Shown: positions 14,375 through 22,321 of the stretch, in pieces
Layout of the letters: the number at the start of each line of letters is the position of its first letter
How positions within the stretch are numbered: position 1 is the first letter of the stretch
Assembly (NCBI GenBank): GCA_036557405.1
Contig: DATBHO010000012.1
Span: forward strand, 1-23,011
DNA length: 23,011 nucleotides
Reading direction: 5' to 3'
Origin: TA-21 sp036557405
Lineage (GTDB): Archaea; Thermoproteota; Nitrososphaeria; Nitrososphaerales; Nitrososphaeraceae
Notes under the pieces: model-generated
What the model was told of the DNA's origin: nothing
Database searches by the model: none
What the model saw: the letters and a program-made list of their open reading frames with translations, nothing else
Translations under genes and position numbers: made by a program

Positions 14375-15859
14375 TCACAAGTCAATCTTAGCTTGCCTTT
14401 GTTTCTTGACTAGAAAAAATGAGATACCTACTGCAAATAAAGAAAGGATTAGCATGGTCCCAAAAATAAGATCATATGCGACTTTAGATGGAAAATAGTG
14501 ATATTGATTATTGGGCAGAGTAACTAAAAATAAATGCGTTTGCATGAATAAGCCTGCTATTGTCGGACCAATTGAACTGCCGATGATTCTTAATAAGTTA
14601 CTAATACCAAGCGAAATGCCTATTTGTTCAAACGAACTTTGTACCATTACGATATTAGTACTACTAACGTTTGTTAAAGAAATACCAATAGATATGATAA
14701 CCAAATATGTTGATATGTATAGCTCATTTAGCCTCATAAACAAAAGCAAACAAAATCCAAATGATATCGCAAGGGTCCCAACCAATAATGGAGTTGTCTG
14801 TCCAATTCTTGTTATGATTAAACCTGCTAATGGACCTAAAATTAAAAGTACAAGTGCAAATGGCATTTGCACTAGTGACATCTGTATTGCATTATTATCG
14901 AAACCAACGGGATATGGACTTTGGATCAATATGGGTAACGTCTGGAAAATAGTAAACATAAACATACCTACAAATAGTAAAATGATGTTTGCAGATAAAA
15001 TCCTCCTATCAAGAAATAGGCTTGAGCTTATAATTGGAAATCTAGTCCTTCTTTCATATAGCAAAAAAGCAATGAAGCTACCAATAAAAATAATTAAAAA
15101 GTATATAGAGGTAATCGGAATCCTAATCGATTCTAATGGATCATCATTAGAATCAAAACTGTTGGTTCTAAGAAATGTGATGAATAGGAGAAAAGAGATA
15201 ATACTCACTCCTAATAATATGGATCCTCCTATATCGAATTTTTGTGAGGGATCTTTCTGCTTTATCTTAGAAGTCTCTATTAGTTTCTTTTCAGTTGGGA
15301 TAAATTTTATGATTATGATGATGAGACAGATCGCTATTGGGATAATTGAAAAAAATGTTAGACGCCAACCATAAAACTGCACTATAGTTCCACCTATTGC
15401 AAGTCCCAACACAGAGCCACCTGCAAACATGGAGCTAATAATTCCCTGACTAATTGCCAGTTTTTCTCTTGGAAACCGTTCTCTAACAAGTCCGAATGTG
15501 ACAGGAAATACTGATATTCCTATTCCTTGTAGAATTCTCGACATGAGTAACATGAAATAATCAGAGGAGAATGGTGAAATTATGAGACCTACTGTGTAAA
15601 TTGAAATCAGAATAACAATGATCCTCTTCTTTCCATACATGTCGGACAATTTTCCACTTACTGGTGTCATAACTGCACCTGCAACAAGATATGCACTGAG
15701 TATCCATGACGAAGTATTGTACGATAAATTGAAGTCATGGATTAATTGTGGAAGTGCTGGAAGAAGCATCGTCTCCGTATACATTGATATAGTAGCAATA
15801 GAACTGAGAATTGCAAGTGTTTTCCACATTGAATGATTGCCATTTTTTCTACTAAACAA
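14375..15859 (-). CDS. MFS multidrug exporter, DHA2 (EmrB/QacA-like) family
   Basis: The 494-residue protein has about 14 hydrophobic helices, the number typical of DHA2 drug:H+ antiporters. Loop 2-3 motif A is visible as GKLSDMYGKKRIIV after helix 2 (about 67-80). The helix 5 region AGGSVLGLAIGGTIVQFYGWR matches antiporter motif C (GxxxGPxxGG-like). A long cytoplasmic loop with KLIETSKIKQKDPSQ separates the halves. The start could be TTG 15859 or, more likely, ATG 15829 (MWKTLAILSS). It would export hydrophobic compounds using the proton gradient; the substrate is unknown. It converges on the SRPBCC gene with a 7-bp gap, so the two transcripts may run into each other. Confidence 0.9.
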   Translation of the reverse strand: MFSRKNGNHSMWKTLAILSSIATISMYTETMLLPALPQLIHDFNLSYNTSSWILSAYLVAGAVMTPVSGKLSDMYGKKRIIVILISIYTVGLIISPFSSDYFMLLMSRILQGIGISVFPVTFGLVRERFPREKLAISQGIISSMFAGGSVLGLAIGGTIVQFYGWRLTFFSIIPIAICLIIIIIKFIPTEKKLIETSKIKQKDPSQKFDIGGSILLGVSIISFLLFITFLRTNSFDSNDDPLESIRIPITSIYFLIIFIGSFIAFLLYERRTRFPIISSSLFLDRRILSANIILLFVGMFMFTIFQTLPILIQSPYPVGFDNNAIQMSLVQMPFALVLLILGPLAGLIITRIGQTTPLLVGTLAISFGFCLLLFMRLNELYISTYLVIISIGISLTNVSSTNIVMVQSSFEQIGISLGISNLLRIIGSSIGPTIAGLFMQTHLFLVTLPNNQYHYFPSKVAYDLIFGTMLILSLFAVGISFFLVKKQRQAKIDL

Positions 15860-16080
15860 GGGTAATCTTTTGCGTTCCTAGTAAAGTTGAATGATCAATA
15901 TATTTGATTTTGCACTCTCTTCCATCTCCTAAATAATATGATAAAATCTCTAAATTATCCATTATCTCAGTTAGTGTGCCAGTTTCAGTATATCATCAAC
16001 TAGTAATGCGTATGCAATACAGGATTCTTGACCTATATTTTAATACCCGTAGATTGCAATAAGCATGAATCTAAAGATTA

Positions 16081-17253
16081 ATGTCGTCTATAGCTGAAAT
16101 AAAGAAAAATCTGAAAAAAAACTGGTATCAATTTATGAATAATAATAGTAAAAAATTTTCTACCAATGTTATTGATGGGTCCTCTCCACCCTCATTATTT
16201 GTGGGTGAATATGGATATCCACAAGTTAGAATTGGTCCAATGATTCCGCCATATCATGGAGATACCTCAATTTTAGATAAACCCGAATTATGGACGGGTA
16301 AATCCTTTGAAGATATCATAAACTATAGAATCAGTCTGTTAAAAGGAACAATCATACACAATGTGAATGATATTTCAGGGAGATGCATCGAATCTTTACA
16401 AGAAATGGCTTTGTCGAGAAACGTTGTAGAAAGCACTGTAACATTTGAAAAAATTCCATCACAATACTTAGATAAAATCACTTTAAGTAATAATGAGTCT
16501 GGAGAAATTCCTACAATATTCTCAGCGCCTTTAACTGACTTTAAGATTATTCCTTCAACTGCAGATGGAAAAATTGAAAAAGAATATTACGACCACGATT
16601 CACATGCTACAGATGCCATTATTGACCTTTATGATACTAATATCGATATCAGTCGGATCTCAAAAGTACTAAGTATAGGAATGCTGGGTACGAAGAAAAA
16701 TCGTAAACTAGTTCCTACTAAATGGAGTATTACCGCAGTTGATGATATCATTTCACGGTATTTAATAAACAAAATCAGAGACAATCCAATCTTGGATAAT
16801 TACCTAGTATTTGACTTTAATCATTTGGCGAACTTTTACTCAGTGATATTAATCCCGGATCCTGTTTGGAGTTTTGAAATGATTGAATCGTGGATTGATG
16901 CTAACGGTAGAACGCATATAGGTTCAGATTATGAATTAGGAAAAAAGATAGATCATTACCCTTCAATTGCAGGAGCATATTTTGCTGGAAGATTGTCTGT
17001 GGCTGAATATCTTTTTAAAATAAGAAAAAAGGCGTCGGTGTTGATATTGAGAGAAATACATCCAGAATATTTCTTATCACTTGGTGTCTGGCAGATTAGA
17101 GAAGGGATAAGAGAATGTCTTAAATCTAAGGGAAAAACGTTTGAGCTCTTTGATTCTGCATTAAGATATGCAGTTTCAAAAACCTCATTATCAAAAACAG
17201 AATGGATTCGAAATAGCTCAATTATTAAAACTAGGAAACAGAAAAGGATCTGA
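16081..17253 (+). CDS. Nre-family DNA repair protein
   Basis: The 390-residue protein matches the archaeal Nre family (COG1602) along its length: PPSLFVGEYGYPQVRIGPMI (about 36-55), LWTGKSFEDIINYRISLLKG, SAPLTDFKIIP, SHATDAIIDLYDTNIDI, LSIGMLGTKKNRKLVPTKWS, and the later FNHLANFYSVILIPDPVWSF and HYPSIAGAYFAGRLSVAEYL. Haloarchaeal NreA works in DNA damage repair and binds PCNA. Here no N-terminal Cys zinc finger and no C-terminal PIP box (QxxLxxFF-like) can be seen; the tail ends in basic TRKQKRI instead. It starts at ATG 16081, with a TATA-like tatattttaatac about 50 nt upstream. It is a single gene. Confidence 0.85.
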   Translation: MSSIAEIKKNLKKNWYQFMNNNSKKFSTNVIDGSSPPSLFVGEYGYPQVRIGPMIPPYHGDTSILDKPELWTGKSFEDIINYRISLLKGTIIHNVNDISGRCIESLQEMALSRNVVESTVTFEKIPSQYLDKITLSNNESGEIPTIFSAPLTDFKIIPSTADGKIEKEYYDHDSHATDAIIDLYDTNIDISRISKVLSIGMLGTKKNRKLVPTKWSITAVDDIISRYLINKIRDNPILDNYLVFDFNHLANFYSVILIPDPVWSFEMIESWIDANGRTHIGSDYELGKKIDHYPSIAGAYFAGRLSVAEYLFKIRKKASVLILREIHPEYFLSLGVWQIREGIRECLKSKGKTFELFDSALRYAVSKTSLSKTEWIRNSSIIKTRKQKRI

Positions 17254-17394
17254 GAATATCTTGAATGACAGCTTTATACTGTGAATTTAAACTAGAGTTT
17301 CTAAATATTAAATAATTCATCATAAAGTTAGTATTAGATTTAAACCGCAGAACCATATATTTTTCATCTACTTTTCGATAGAATCAAAATTAAG

Positions 17395-17754
17395 TTAAGG
17401 TAAACAGATCAAGTACTTTGGTAGTTGTTCAGAAACCTTTTGATCCTTTGTTTGTTCAACATCAACTTGCATTAATTTTTGACAAGATTGTTCCTGAATT
17501 TTTTTTGCATCGTTGACGTTATTGGTCATTGTCTTGCCAATCTCCTCGGATTTGTCGAATAGACTCACCATGTTGGGGTATTTAACGACGCTTTCTGTTT
17601 TGATTTTACAGTTAAAGATTCTATTACATTGATCCTCAATAGAGCCTGCTATCTTAGTTAACTGTTCCATGGCATATAGTCTTCCACTAAATGTACCGAG
17701 TGAAGCTATTGTTAGTGTAATCATGAGCAGTCCTAAAATTATATATCTAGCCAA
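17395..17754 (-). CDS. Small exported four-cysteine protein
   Basis: The 119-residue protein has an N-terminal signal peptide or anchor (MARYIILGLLMITLTIASLG). The rest is helical and soluble: MEQLTKIAGSIEDQCNRIFN, GKTMTNNVNDAKKIQEQSC, ending PKYLICLP. Exactly four cysteines lie outside the signal region (near residues 43, 49, 91 and 117), suggesting two disulphides outside the cell. No family is recognised. It is divergent from the zinc-ribbon/exported-protein pair 217 bp away, and neighbouring small exported proteins share the four-cysteine plan, though not the sequence. Confidence 0.65.
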   Translation of the reverse strand: MARYIILGLLMITLTIASLGTFSGRLYAMEQLTKIAGSIEDQCNRIFNCKIKTESVVKYPNMVSLFDKSEEIGKTMTNNVNDAKKIQEQSCQKLMQVDVEQTKDQKVSEQLPKYLICLP

Positions 17755-17970
17755 GCAAATTGTTCTACCACAAGTACTTTATTTGAATTTGGAAAAAATT
17801 ATTATTAATAAATTTAGGTTAAGTTGTTGGTATATATACTTAAACAAAAAAGTTAAGTGTATTTATTAAGGAACGACGTTTATCGTTTTTACAGTTTACC
17901 TACTTACTAGGATATTATTCTTAGAAAATTTTTATTGGCACCTGTGGATTGTGTTTATGGTAAATAAGAA
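17755..17970. promoter_or_regulatory. Divergent spacer with palindromic TATA element
   Basis: The 216-bp A+T-rich spacer holds gtatatatac (17830-17839), a perfect palindrome that could act as a TATA box in either direction, and aaaagttaagtg (17848-17859), which recurs upstream of the 18504 gene. Confidence 0.4.
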
Positions 17971-18114
17971 ATGAAATGTCCTATATGCAATTCGGAAGTA
18001 AAAGAACTATACAATCTCAACACCGAAACAGACGAGTTCAAATGCTTTGGATGTCATCTTAGAGATCTCGATCGCAGAGTCAGGAGACTGGAGAGACAAG
18101 AGAATAAGATATGA
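17971..18114 (+). CDS. Zinc-ribbon microprotein, 47 aa
   Basis: A short ATG ORF encodes a compact C4 zinc ribbon: CPIC (Cys3, Cys6), about 20 residues, then CFGC (Cys26, Cys29), followed by a basic helix LRDLDRRVRRLERQ. Its stop overlaps the start of the next gene (ATGA at 18111-18114), which strongly suggests genuine translation and coupling to the exported protein downstream. It is cytoplasmic, with no signal peptide. A small RNA-, DNA- or protein-binding adaptor is possible; the function is unknown. Confidence 0.65.
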   Translation: MKCPICNSEVKELYNLNTETDEFKCFGCHLRDLDRRVRRLERQENKI

Positions 18115-18347
18115 AATTCAAAGAGTTATTACCCTACATTTGTTTAGGCTCTATTTTGTTAATGATTACAGTAGCAGCGCTAGGGGCGGTAGGAGTAACA
18201 ACCACACTTATGACTACACAAATCGCACAAGCTACTGGTGCGGAGTGCCATCAGAATCAGGGGTCCCAAGGCTGCGCAGGGAATGTATTAGGCAACGGCA
18301 TTATCTGTAACAATGGGAAGAAGGTGTGTCACGACAATCAACACTAA
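18111..18347 (+). CDS. Small exported four-cysteine protein
   Basis: The 78-residue protein has a long hydrophobic N-terminus (YICLGSILLMITVAALGAVG) ending near QIAQATGA, read as a signal peptide or anchor. The mature part is only about 35 residues and Gly/Asn-rich, with four cysteines in a C-x8-C-x10-C-x6-C pattern (AECHQNQG, QGCAG, IICNNG, KVCHDN). The start overlaps the zinc-ribbon ORF by 4 bp. It looks like a secreted disulphide-stabilised peptide. No family is recognised; it is probably related to the next gene. Confidence 0.65.
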   Translation: MKFKELLPYICLGSILLMITVAALGAVGVTTTLMTTQIAQATGAECHQNQGSQGCAGNVLGNGIICNNGKKVCHDNQH

Positions 18348-18468
18348 TTTTCGTGAGTACCTAATCTTTTTTTATTTTATTTGGTAACCTTTCAAACTAA
18401 GTTTTACCTCTAGACATCTCACCTTTCTGTATTATTTTTCAGATATATCTCACAGAATCGTATGTCGT

Positions 18469-18480
18469 AAAAGTTAAGTG
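18469..18480 (+). repeat. Second copy of the 12-bp promoter motif aaaagttaagtg
   Basis: It is identical to 17848-17859 and lies 23 bp before the start of the 18504 gene. The other copy is 111 bp before the zinc-ribbon gene. It could be a shared regulator site or a trace of duplication. Confidence 0.4.
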
Positions 18481-18503
18481 ATTTACTACAATAATTCTAT
18501 ACA

Positions 18504-18737
18504 ATGAAATTAGAATTGCTGTTAGTTGCAGCATACTTGATATTGGTAGTAGGAATCGTTGCAATTGCTATTCCGAATCCAGTGCAAGCAGTCGCTAAAC
18601 ACCAATGGTGCTATACATCAGCAGCCACAGGCGCCGTTTGCGGCTTCGATAGCAAGGTTGAATGTAAACTTTCGGCAGATAACGCAGGTCCTTCTGTTTC
18701 ATACTGTGGTAAGGCTCCAGTGTCTCCGTTGCCATGA
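18504..18737 (+). CDS. Small exported four-cysteine protein
   Basis: The 77-residue protein starts MKLELLLVAAYLILVVGIVA, a strong signal peptide with likely cleavage after PVQAVA near residue 32. The mature part has four cysteines in C-x9-C-x7-C-x13-C order (QWCYTS, AVCGFD, VECKLS, SYCGKA). It resembles the 18111 gene in size, signal peptide and cysteine number, and both genes share a similar trailer sequence, so they may be diverged duplicates. It starts at ATG, with the aaaagttaagtg motif just upstream. The function is unknown. Confidence 0.65.
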   Translation: MKLELLLVAAYLILVVGIVAIAIPNPVQAVAKHQWCYTSAATGAVCGFDSKVECKLSADNAGPSVSYCGKAPVSPLP

Positions 18738-18942
18738 GGCCCCGCATAATATCTCCCAGGGACAATCTTTCTGTTATTTTGATAGGTATTATTCTATTCG
18801 GTAACGTTTCAAAGATAACCTTAATGCATTAAATAAGGAGGATAGAAAAATCTTTGATGAAATGTTTCTTCAAAGAATTGGATATTAATCAAATCTTGGG
18901 ATACAATAATGGAGATTTACTAGTTAGAAATATGCGAGGGAA
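18738..18942. other. Intergenic region downstream of the exported-protein gene
   Basis: About 205 bp. It carries the second copy of the trailer motif (ggtaacgtttcaaa at 18800-18813) and an AGGAGG at about 18836. The short frame opening at 18854 runs into the antisense of the nuclease gene and is not supported as a gene. Confidence 0.3.
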
Positions 18943-19776
18943 TCAGAGCGGCTTAAAGTCCACCGTACCACGGATATCAAAGATATCAGTTTGCTCTGCA
19001 ATATCCAAAGCCCTCTCACTTTCTATATCATCATAACATCTATGGTAAAAAGGACAATTTGGGCACTTATTAGATTTCAAAGGCTCTTTTAATCTGGGAA
19101 GTATTGACACATCATGATTATCCAGGGCCGTTACAAGGATATTCTTTCTTAATACCATCTCATTTCTCAATATTTCTCTTGCTATGTCATCTTTCGGCAA
19201 GTTGACGGACCAACTCTCTACTCCAGCAACCTTAGCGTTGTTGGGCCTGAAGAAATACTCTCCCGTTTCATCTTTTTTAATCAACTTTAATTCTCTAACA
19301 TTATATCTGATTGAAATGATGCCTCTTTCTATATCTGTCATTATCAGATAATAAAGTAGTTGTCTTAGATAGGAACGGAAGGTATAGTCATTTATGTCGA
19401 ATCTCTTACCAGCAACTGTGTCCTTAAGCTCTATTACTATCTTTTTTTCGTCTGCATTATCCATTATGTCCGGATGTGCAACTATATCATCCATTCGCAA
19501 TTCAGCTTGTGCTACCCCAAAATTCGCAAGCTTTGTAAGTGCAAATTCACTTGATTCTCCCCTAACAAAATGGTGTATTGTTTCATCGGTTATAGGATCT
19601 TCATCTGGGTAAAGGCGTGAATAATACTGTTTTCTTATACAGGTGCTAGGTAGTATGTCAGAAACATGAATGGGAGCTGTGCCAATCCTCTCCTTTTTCC
19701 TTTCATCGTACCTTGTTCTTAGATTATTTTTTAATTGATCTGTAAAATCGGAGTCTCGCCTTATGGTTATTGTCAT
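18943..19776 (-). CDS. Stand-alone Cas4-like PD-(D/E)XK nuclease with an iron-sulphur cysteine set
   Basis: The 277-residue protein has the Cas4/RecB-nuclease plan. Cys46 (PSTCIRKQYY) comes first. FVRGESSEF is the entry helix, HPDI (Asp103) and IELKD (Glu116, Lys118) give the D...ExK catalytic core, and RQLLYY (Gln139...Tyr143) is the QxxxY motif. Near the end are Cys238, Cys241 and Cys247 (NKCPNCPFYHRC), which with Cys46 would bind a 4Fe-4S cluster. Cas4 enzymes trim DNA ends, and in CRISPR loci they help choose spacers. There is no cas1, cas2 or array nearby, so a DNA repair or replication role is more likely. It is a single gene starting at ATG 19776. Confidence 0.85.
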   Translation of the reverse strand: MTITIRRDSDFTDQLKNNLRTRYDERKKERIGTAPIHVSDILPSTCIRKQYYSRLYPDEDPITDETIHHFVRGESSEFALTKLANFGVAQAELRMDDIVAHPDIMDNADEKKIVIELKDTVAGKRFDINDYTFRSYLRQLLYYLIMTDIERGIISIRYNVRELKLIKKDETGEYFFRPNNAKVAGVESWSVNLPKDDIAREILRNEMVLRKNILVTALDNHDVSILPRLKEPLKSNKCPNCPFYHRCYDDIESERALDIAEQTDIFDIRGTVDFKPL

Positions 19777-19850
19777 ATTACACTAATTATGATAGGCTAG
19801 TGGATTTTAATAGTTATTTTATTTTACAAATGGTTTTCATGTAAAAAAAT

Positions 19851-19860
19851 ATTTTATATA
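19851..19860 (+). promoter_or_regulatory. TATA box for the flavodoxin-like reductase
   Basis: The stretch attttatata would place transcription start near 19882-19888, at about the first codons of the reading frame, implying a leaderless mRNA. Confidence 0.45.
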
Positions 19861-19885
19861 TTCCATCCTTGGATTAGACCCTACG

Positions 19886-20479
19886 ATAGAAAAAGTCAGA
19901 GTCTTGGGCGTTGGAAGCAGTATGAGAAAAAATTCTTTTAGTACGAAAGCTGTCAAAAACGTCCTAGAAATTATAACTGTAAAGTACAATACTGAAGCAA
20001 AACTGGTGAATCTATTCGAAACTGAATTACCAATGTACAAGCCCAACACTAAAATCGAAAATGATAATGTTAAAAAAATTACCAGCGACGTAAATTGGGC
20101 TAATGTATTTGTTCTGGCCTCACCTGATTATCATGGATCCATGTCAGGAACTATGAAAAATTTTTTAGATTTTTTTTGGAAAGAATTTTCAGGCAAGACA
20201 TTTGGTTACATAGTTTCATCACATGAGAAGGGTTTAACCGTAATGGATCAAATGAGGACAGCAGTGAGGCAGTGTTATGCATGGAGCTTGCCATATGGTA
20301 TTTCCATTAATGAGCGAGAAGACTTTGATTCAAACGGTCAAATAGTAAGCAAAAAATTGCAATCAAGAATGGAAATGCTTGCTCGGGATTTGGTCGTATA
20401 CGGTGGATTAATTTTTTGGCAATTCATGAAGGACCGAAACTCATCAGAACCAAATACCTTCGCCCATTATTACCTCTAG
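19886..20479 (+). CDS. NADPH-dependent FMN reductase (flavodoxin-like)
   Basis: The protein follows the FMN reductase family: a first strand VRVLGVGSSMRKNSFST with the phosphate-binding S-S-x-R-x-x-S loop, then AKLVNLFETELPMYKP, VFVLASPDYHGSMSGTMKNF (the family PxYxxSxxGxxKN box), and GYIVSSHEKGLTVMDQMRT. It likely reduces flavins or quinones with NAD(P)H. No ATG is available. TTG 19904 begins inside the first beta strand; the frame stays open upstream, and IEKVRVLG from ATA 19886 would complete the strand and agree with the TATA position. I therefore give the longer version, but the true start is unsure. Confidence 0.8.
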   Translation: MEKVRVLGVGSSMRKNSFSTKAVKNVLEIITVKYNTEAKLVNLFETELPMYKPNTKIENDNVKKITSDVNWANVFVLASPDYHGSMSGTMKNFLDFFWKEFSGKTFGYIVSSHEKGLTVMDQMRTAVRQCYAWSLPYGISINEREDFDSNGQIVSKKLQSRMEMLARDLVVYGGLIFWQFMKDRNSSEPNTFAHYYL

Positions 20480-20615
20480 TATACTAATTTATGGATTTGG
20501 CAGTTCAGTTAAAAATTATGTGTTAATGTAAGAAGAACCCTAGACCAGTAGGTTAACTTTGTTTAGGAACTCCTATTATAAGTGCAAACATAGCAGGCAT
20601 GGAAGACATAGAAAA

Positions 20616-21422
20616 ATGCTAGGGTTAGATACTTCAGTCTTTGATCAAACCAAAGACAGTCTGTCCATATTTCTGGACATGCCTTTCTGGATATGGGAGA
20701 ATTGTTTTCATAGGTCTCAGTATTTGAAGACAAATGGACGATGTTGTTTTAATCATCTGATATCACTGCCTACAAAAGACGGCGTACAATACCCAATCTT
20801 TGATTTTCAAGCAATAATTTTTGACACCATAGAACAAAACCAAAACATCTGGATAAAGAAGGCAAATGGAATTGGACTTACCACTTTCATGCTCAGGTAT
20901 CTTGCTTGGAAAATCTTGTCATCAACTGAATTGGACTATAAGTCTATCTTCATTGTTTCCGGAACTAGAGATAAATCTACTGAAAAATTGGATGAAAAAT
21001 TAAAAGGTTTATTTGAAAAGAGATTCCCACTTCTAAGACTAGAATCTAAGTTTACAGATCTGTGGCTAAAAAAAACATGGATCAAGATAGTGACGCCAAA
21101 AGATATCATCGATATTGAATTCTACGATACAGCTTATTTGTTTATTGATGAAGCAGATAATCTGGGAAATAAAGAACTAGAAGTGTTAGAAAGGGTAACG
21201 TGCTTAACCCAAGGAAGCTGTAAATTCAAGACAATTATGGGTTCGACCTCTAAGTTGACCGGAAGTTTGTTTGATAAAATAGAAAATGATCCAACTTCTG
21301 GATACAAAAAAATAAAGTTGGATTATACCTATGGACTTCATCGTATCTGAACGAACTTTGAGAAAAACTGATTAAAAAATAAATTTGAGAAGGAATATAA
21401 TCCAAAGTATAAAGGAAGCTAA
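20616..21422 (+). pseudogene. Decayed terminase-like (TerL-type) ATPase gene
   Basis: From ATG 20616 (a TTG start at 20559 is possible) the frame encodes a terminase/packaging-type ATPase domain. A degenerate Walker A, KKANGIGLTTF (Leu where Lys is expected), is followed by IFIVSGTRDKSTEKLDEKL, Walker B YLFIDEADNLG, and the coupling region CKFKTIMGSTSK with GSLFDKIE. KLDYTYGL comes next, where related archaeal proteins continue through I-Y-T and FEREYNLKYLG into the nuclease domain. Here TGA stops occur at 21348 and 21369, yet the same frame then reads KFEKEYNPKYKGS before TAA at 21420. The whole nuclease domain is missing. I read it as a remnant of a virus- or element-derived gene. Confidence 0.7.
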
Positions 21423-21424
21423 CG

Positions 21425-21444
21425 TTATATTATATTATATTATA
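21425..21444. repeat. Short tandem repeat (TTATA)x4
   Basis: Four head-to-tail TTATA units, flanked so that the stretch begins gttata and ends tataac. It lies between the terminase remnant and the PP2C gene and may be TATA-like or simply low complexity. Confidence 0.6.
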
Positions 21445-21551
21445 ACATCTCTAACTTTATTATAAAAAGACAAATTTCAGAAGATATTGAGCAAGGCTAT
21501 TAGTTTTTTAGATATTATTTATTAAATATCAATTCTTTATAACTTAATAGG

Positions 21552-22289
21552 TTGCTATTATCTGGTCATAAATCAGACAGAGGACTACACCGAAAAAATA
21601 ACGAAGATTCTTTTTTAGTTGATGATAAAGTAGGTACATATGTTGTTGCTGATGGAATGGGTGGACATGAAGGGGGAGAAGTCGCAAGTAACATTGCTGT
21701 TAACACTTTAGGAAAAACCCTCTCAAATTTTCTTGAAAATGGTCAAGAAAAAATGATACCACAGATTGTCTACAAGGCTCTCCAACAGGCAAATGATGAA
21801 ATTAATGTAGTGAGAAAAAGGCATGTGGAGTTATCCCATATGGGAACAACTGTGGTATTGTCCATATTTATTAATAAACTTCTCTATTACTCACATTTGG
21901 GAGATAGTCGAGCTTATTTATATAATAAGAAAGGCAAGCTGATCCAACTAACTACTGATGATTCTCTGGTAACGGAAATGGTAATACAAGGTATGATAAA
22001 AGAGAATGAAGTAAGAACACACAACCTAAAAAACATTGTTACTAGATATTTAGGAACTACTGATTTAATACTTCCTGAGGTCAAGTTTTGCCATCTTGGA
22101 GAAGGAGATTGTATTATACTTTGCTCAGACGGTCTTACCAACATGTTGGAAGATAGGGAAATACTCTCAATAATAGAGCAAGATATTTCTATGGGTCCAC
22201 AAAGTATCTGTAATACTTTGGTTGATCAAGCAAATAAAAATGGCGGATATGATAATATCACTGTAATTGTGATTCAACTCGTTTCTTGA
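21552..22289 (+). CDS. PP2C-family serine/threonine phosphatase
   Basis: The 245-residue protein is a minimal PP2C catalytic domain of the bacterial Stp/PrpC type. Motifs are in order: SDRGLHRKNNEDSF (metal Glu/Asp), VVADGMGGHEGGEVAS (metal Asp-Gly), MGTTVVLSIF, YYSHLGDSRAYLY, ILCSDGLTNM and GGYDNITVIVI (last metal Asp). It would remove phosphate from Ser/Thr of proteins using Mn or Mg. The start is TTG 21552, which fits the family N-terminus; a TATA-like atttattaaatatc 24-37 nt upstream suggests a leaderless transcript. No partner kinase is nearby. The similarity to bacterial enzymes suggests old lateral transfer, but I cannot test that here. Confidence 0.93.
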   Translation: MLLSGHKSDRGLHRKNNEDSFLVDDKVGTYVVADGMGGHEGGEVASNIAVNTLGKTLSNFLENGQEKMIPQIVYKALQQANDEINVVRKRHVELSHMGTTVVLSIFINKLLYYSHLGDSRAYLYNKKGKLIQLTTDDSLVTEMVIQGMIKENEVRTHNLKNIVTRYLGTTDLILPEVKFCHLGEGDCIILCSDGLTNMLEDREILSIIEQDISMGPQSICNTLVDQANKNGGYDNITVIVIQLVS

Positions 22290-22321
22290 ACTGGTTACGA
22301 TTAGGGGCACATCAAATTTTC

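Noticed and set aside
14511..15374. 287-residue open frame on the plus strand
   Set aside because: It is antisense to the MFS exporter, whose family motifs and 14 helices are clear; the opposite frame has no recognisable domain.
16978..16988. Possible second copy of the integration core (atattttgctg)
   Set aside because: Only 11 bp match, and it lies inside the well-conserved Nre reading frame (YFAG codons), so it is best explained by chance.
18047..18310. 87-codon ORF
   Set aside because: It overlaps, out of frame, the zinc-ribbon ORF and the exported peptide, both of which have better coding features and a coupled start/stop.
18854..19036. 60-codon ORF preceded by AGGAGG
   Set aside because: Its second half is antisense to the Cas4-like nuclease and the spacing to AGGAGG is poor; no family resemblance.
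21348..21371. TGA codons in the terminase-like gene read through as an amino acid
   Set aside because: The Walker A Lys is also lost and the nuclease domain is missing, so decay is the simpler explanation; no other gene here uses internal TGA.
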